Source of the DNA: Spirogloea muscicola
Lineage: Eukaryota > Streptophyta > Zygnematophyceae > Spirogloeales > Spirogloeaceae
Length of the DNA: 16,796 nt
Direction: 5' to 3'
Assembly (NCBI GenBank): GCA_009602725.1
Contig: WELB01000444.1
Span: 1-16,796 of the forward strand
The notes under the pieces were generated by a model. The model saw nothing but the letters and a program-made list of their open reading frames with translations. It was not told where the DNA came from and did no database searches. This document shows positions 13,278 through 16,796 of the stretch, piece after piece (position 1 is the stretch's first letter; the number at the start of each line of letters is the position of its first letter). The translations under genes and the position numbers were made by a program.

Positions 13278-13431
13278 AATATGGATCTGCTTTGTGGACC
13301 ATAAGCGAAGGTCCTAGTCATCCGGAGAACTTCGACTGACAAGACATCACAGCTGCCAACCGCTCCTTTGCTTGACTATAATGGTGTGGTAATGGGGTGC
13401 CTTAGCGTGGGTCAAGTGTACAACAGATATC

Positions 13432-13436
13432 TTACA
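13432..13436 (-). promoter_or_regulatory. Candidate polyadenylation signal TGTAA (minus strand)
   Basis: TTACA on the + strand reads TGTAA on the minus strand, 33 nt past the cap methyltransferase stop. This would give a very short 3' UTR, so another signal further down is possible. Confidence 0.3.
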
Positions 13437-13468
13437 TTCCCATCTTTTGAAGCTCAATTTGGGCGTGA

Positions 13469-14560
13469 TCAAGGCATGCTGTCTTGATTCCAGATCGACG
13501 CACTGCCTTGTGACCTTGTGAGGCGTGGCGAGCCATATAGTTGCCACATGGGAAGGCTGCTCAAAGCTCTAGCGGATGATCCACCCTTCCCTCTCTTCTC
13601 CGACTTACTGTCCCCTTTCAGGACGTGGTCCTCAACCAACTCCTGAGCAGACGTGCGCAAGTCGGGTTGAACGGGAGCAGCTGCATCTCCCTTGGTTTCG
13701 CTCGGGGCACTTTTGGTGGATGCTGCACCATCAGAAACATCCATAGCAGAAGCTGCCTCGCTTGGTCGGTCTCCCATCTTGTCCACCTCGACCTTGGGGA
13801 GCTCCTGGATGGCCAGGTGCTCATCGCGACCGGACGTCTGCAGTGCTGGAAGTGGGCTGCCTGCCAGCTCGTGACGCCCCGGCCCCCCAGCCACCACCTC
13901 TTGGTGGCCATCCACTCTGGTGCGCACGTCCGAAGACCATGGAAGTGACTCAACGACTTCAGGCTCCACTAGGTGCATGTCCAAGTCTGTTGGTCCTCTG
14001 GTGTTTCCCTGTATCGATCTCCTGCCAGGGCCAGCTTCTCCGGGCCGCTCTGCAATCTCACCTTGTGTGAGGCCCAGCCTTGGATCCACAGGCGCCTCTG
14101 GCAGATGGTGATGCAAGTGAGCTTCTTGCATCTCATTGTGACTCGAGTGCTCAGTCGCTGGCTCCGGCGGATCGTCGGCATCTTTTCGCACAATACCATC
14201 TTGCAAAGAGGCTTGCTCGAGGTGCCGGCTTACGTCAGTATGACCATCAGAGGACCCTGCCCTCCGCGCAGCAGTGCTGACTTCAACAGTGCCATGTCCT
14301 GCCTCCACAGGCCCTTGGTCCCTCCTTGGCAATCCATCACCATGTAGCCCTATGTGCTGAGCAGCTTCTTGTTCTGCCTGCTCCAACTCTGATGCTACCT
14401 CTGGCAGCAACTCCATGGTCGAGCAAGTTGCTTCAAGGTCTGGGCCGATGCAAACAGCCAAGCTCTTGTCTAGTACCACCTGCTCTGTCACTGGCCTGTT
14501 TGGAGCTGTCATTTGAACGCCGACATCTACATGTCCCAGCACCATCGCTGGGTACGATGA
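13469..14560 (-). other. Low-complexity C-terminal extension of the cap methyltransferase
   Basis: Begins after SVFCFARCVDSSYPA and runs to SIWNQDSMP before TGA. It is hydrophilic, rich in E, S, P, A, G, H and D, with few aromatic residues, and reads as intrinsically disordered. It has a HLHHHLPEAP segment near the middle and a basic GDSKSEKRGKGGSS stretch near the end. About 365 sense codons without a stop in one frame support real coding. Family members normally stop close to the end of the catalytic fold or bear N-terminal extensions. Confidence 0.7.
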
Positions 14561-16796
14561 GTCGACGCAGCGAGCAAAGCAGAACACAGAGTTCAGACCT
14601 GCACATGTTTGAGTTGCCAGAGGCCGTCAAGGAGTTTGCATTGACGTATATTGATGGATGTGGACACGACTAGGCATGCTCGAGTGACTAGCAGGCAGCA
14701 GATCAGCTGACCTTGCAATCTGTTTCCTGAAAGAGTTATCCTCTGACAATTCAATTGGGTCTGGAGCTGCATTCTTGACATACTGATCACTTGTGCACAC
14801 AATCTTACTGGCAAGGTCGCGGCCATGAGGGGACAGGCGGCCTTTGTAGTCTAGCAAGGAGCTGCAGGCTTCACGCAGCTCCTTGCCAAAAGCTGATCTG
14901 GCACAAGACGGCATTGTCTTCTGGTCAACAGCTAGCTACACTTGAGTGTGGTGATAAGTTTCCATGCCTTGAGGAAGAATGTGCTGCAACGAAGTATATG
15001 ATGAGATGATGCGATGATGGTTCACAGGTTATGAGGAACAAGACTTGTTGTCATCGTAAAACTCCTCCAGATTCAGAACGTCAACGTAGTCCAAGCCTGC
15101 TTTGACTGCCAGCCTGCCCCACAAGAAACATGAGGAAGGCAGACGCAGGGCATGGCTTAGAAATAGTGCACAAGCATACCTTGCCGTGCATACAGGTAAG
15201 TTAGTTGTGCTATGTACGAGCATCTCGGAAGCAAGCAGACGCACCTGATCAGCGTCGGAAAGTGGACCAGGAGGTGCTTTGTAGCTCGCAACCCTTGGGC
15301 CTCGGCATCCGCAAATTGCAGCTCGTACTGTGCGCCAAAGCTACCAAATCTGCGCACACCCGGCGGACCCACGACCAGCTCCATGAGCACTGTCTGCAGC
15401 CGTGCAGACCTCAAGTCAAATCAGCACTGTGGTACCGTACAGAGCCCTACACAAAATTCCAGACCCCATTGGAAGCAACCCCAGGCAATCTTGGTCCTCG
15501 CTGCCAGGCTGCAGATCCTGGAGGAGCCAACGAGCAGCATGCCGGCGATCGGCGTGCACAGCCACTCCTGCACCTGTCCTCCTGGAAGGTGATGGTGTAC
15601 AAGTCGGACTTGATGCGGTGGTGCACGCCCGGGCCGCTGCCGCGGTGGTGGCCCCCGGCAAGCTTCAGGGCTCCTTCCAATGCCTTCTGGTACTTGACCC
15701 TGCCGAGCATGCTGACTATAAGCTTGGGGTACAGGCCTGGCGGCCCATTGATCACCTCAAGCCATTGCCGGTCGGTCTCAAGTCTGCGCTCCAGATACAC
15801 CTTGCTGCTCGAACGCGAGACAATGTGGGTGGTGAGCTGACCAGATGGTGGAGGAGTCCGGGCAGGTGCCAAAGAAGAGGCCGCCGGGCTTCAGCAGCGT
15901 CGCGATGTTGCGCAGGAAGGACCGTGCAGTCTCCTCGCTCAGCCAGCAGTCCTGCCCATCCTCGCAGTCGAGCACGCCCAGTGTCAGCCCCGCCCACTGC
16001 AGTGGCCCTGGCCGACTGCGGAGGCTGGCGCTAGCATCGACCTTCGACCTCCGACCTCCGGACCTCGACCCCAGCTTCAGCACGCGGGCTGTCCACAGAG
16101 GAGTACCTCGAGGTGGCCATAGCAGCAGACGACGTCAAACGGGGCCAAGCGCAGGAGCTCCTCCGGCAGGTCCGCCTGCGCTGCAGAGCCCGTGAGTCGC
16201 CACCACAGGCCCAAGACAGCGTGTGCGCGGCAGCATGGGCAGCGCACAAAGGCCATGCCGTGATGCGCCGTCTGCGGCACCAGCAGTGGAGAGGCGTGCC
16301 GCGAGGCTGCGGCCAAAGCGGAGGCGCACCTCGGCGGGGTTGAGCTCGTAGAAGCTGGCGGGGCAGGTGCCGGGGCAGCTCTGCCAGGCCTCCCGCGCCG
16401 CCTCCAGCGCCGCCGCGGACCAGTCTGCCCGGCCAGCCGCCGGGCAGAGCGGACAGCGACAGGTGACCCGCGGGCGCCGGCAGCGCCGCGGGGCCGCCGG
16501 CGGCGGAGGGCTAAGGTTTAGGGTCAGGTTGAATGGGTAGGGGTTGAGGGCTTCTCACCGACGCCGACGTACGAGGCGGCGCCGGCGTCGGCCCAGCGCC
16601 CGGGCTCCGCGCGGCCGCCGCAGTAGACGTCGCACACCTGCCGCCGCGGCGCGCCGGCGGTCAGCGCGGGAGGCGCGGCGCAGAGCCGAGCCGGAGGGTC
16701 AGGGTTTAGGGTTTAGGGTCAGGGCGCGGGGCGCACCGCGGCGCGCGGGCGCAGGAGCTGCGCCAGCAGGACGCGGCGCGCCCAGGCCTGCAGCGC
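13469..16796 (-). CDS. RNMT: mRNA cap guanine-N7 methyltransferase with long C-terminal tail (5' partial, 10 exons)
   Basis: Nuclear enzyme that methylates the cap guanine at N7 using S-adenosylmethionine (PF03291). Exons in order: 16796-16737, 16637-16559, 16424-16330, 16175-16107, 15951-15842, 15699-15574, 15349-15245, 15113-15045, 14897-14809, 14598-13469. They total 1932 nt (643 residues plus TGA), all GT-AG with agreeing phases. Motif I is VCDVYCGRGAEPGRW, then YVGVD binds the ribose. Next come LPEELLRLAPFDVVCC, SFLRNIATLLKPGGLFFGTC, PDSSTIW, KYQKALE, HRIKSDLYTITF, FGAQYELQF, HLLVHFPTLIRLAVKAGLDY, EEFYDDN, KGRLSPHGRDLA and SVFCFAR, which ends the fold. About 365 further residues follow in one open exon, rich in Glu, Ser, Pro and Ala, with no domain I know. 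The N terminus lies right of the window. The QF--HY cap-site motif is not visible. Splicing at 15951 has an alternative acceptor near 16001 that adds residues in frame. Confidence 0.9.
16511..16550. repeat. Degenerate telomere-like repeat in the next intron
   Basis: CTAAGGTTTAGGGTCAGGTT followed by GAATGGGTAGGGGTTGAGGG. One exact TTTAGGG and several one- or two-base variants make up the core of intron 16425-16558, only one 79-bp exon away from the other telomere-like block, and in the same orientation. Confidence 0.75.
16695..16724. repeat. Interstitial telomere-like repeat inside a methyltransferase intron
   Basis: Two exact TTTAGGG units (16705-16711 and 16712-16718) are flanked on both sides by GGGTCAGGG variants. 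TTTAGGG is the plant and Chlorella-type telomere unit. It lies within the 99-bp intron 16638-16736 of the cap methyltransferase. Confidence 0.85.

Larger units (their letters stand above)
12985..13468. other. Convergent intergenic region
   Basis: Lies between the stops of adenylosuccinate lyase (+) and the cap methyltransferase (-). No coding region is seen. It contains a perfect 7-bp hairpin (GTTGACC, 8-nt loop, GGTCAAC; 13104-13125), a short TGTGTGCAGGC duplication near 13220-13245 and both candidate poly(A) signals. Confidence 0.6.

Noticed and set aside
16693-16796. Chromosome end
   Set aside because: The telomere-like units are few and degenerate and lie between coding exons, so this is interstitial.

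Overview
This is a nuclear window from a eukaryote, most likely a green alga and probably a Chlorella-like trebouxiophyte. The genes are dense with short GT-AG introns, exons are GC-rich, TGTAA-type polyadenylation signals follow several genes, and TTTAGGG-type telomere-like repeats occur. The lineage call is an inference. There is no sign of prokaryotic genes, operons or CRISPR. I rebuilt gene models by eye by joining exons whose phases agree and whose joined protein matches a known family. Exon edges are predictions.

Layout. (1) 2-1827 (+): the C-terminal two thirds of a mitochondrial carrier of the SLC25A38/Hem25 type, eight exons, cut by the left window edge. (2) 1828-2471: intergenic DNA between two convergent genes, with a 25-bp minisatellite. 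(3) 2472 to about 4763 (-): NDUFV2, the 24-kDa 2Fe-2S subunit of respiratory complex I. Eight exons give the whole mature protein; the extreme 5' end is not resolved. (4) About 5200-8400: a nest of decayed retroelement 3'-end fragments in both orientations, including a tandem pair and a large inverted repeat with arms of about 600 bp. (5) About 8530-8822: a pyrimidine-rich long-unit repeat next to an undetermined base (8822). (6) 8912 to about 10765 (-): a glycosyltransferase family 90 (CAP10/Rumi-like) gene. Its N-terminal and central parts are clear, but the 3' part of the domain is not found beside the repeat zone. (7) 10832-12984 (+): adenylosuccinate lyase, seven exons, lacking only the first 40 or so residues. 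(8) 12985-13468: a convergent intergenic stretch. (9) 13469-16796 (-): an mRNA cap guanine-N7 methyltransferase, ten exons, cut by the right edge, with an unusually long low-complexity C-terminal tail.

The genes are independent housekeeping functions (mitochondrial import, respiration, protein glycosylation, purine synthesis, mRNA capping) and do not form a pathway cluster. I see no clearly new biological system. The most interesting points are the methyltransferase tail and its telomere-repeat introns, the interleaved and incomplete 5' ends of the GT90 and adenylosuccinate lyase genes, the retroelement inverted repeat, and an apparent 5'-to-3' fall in GC content along every gene.
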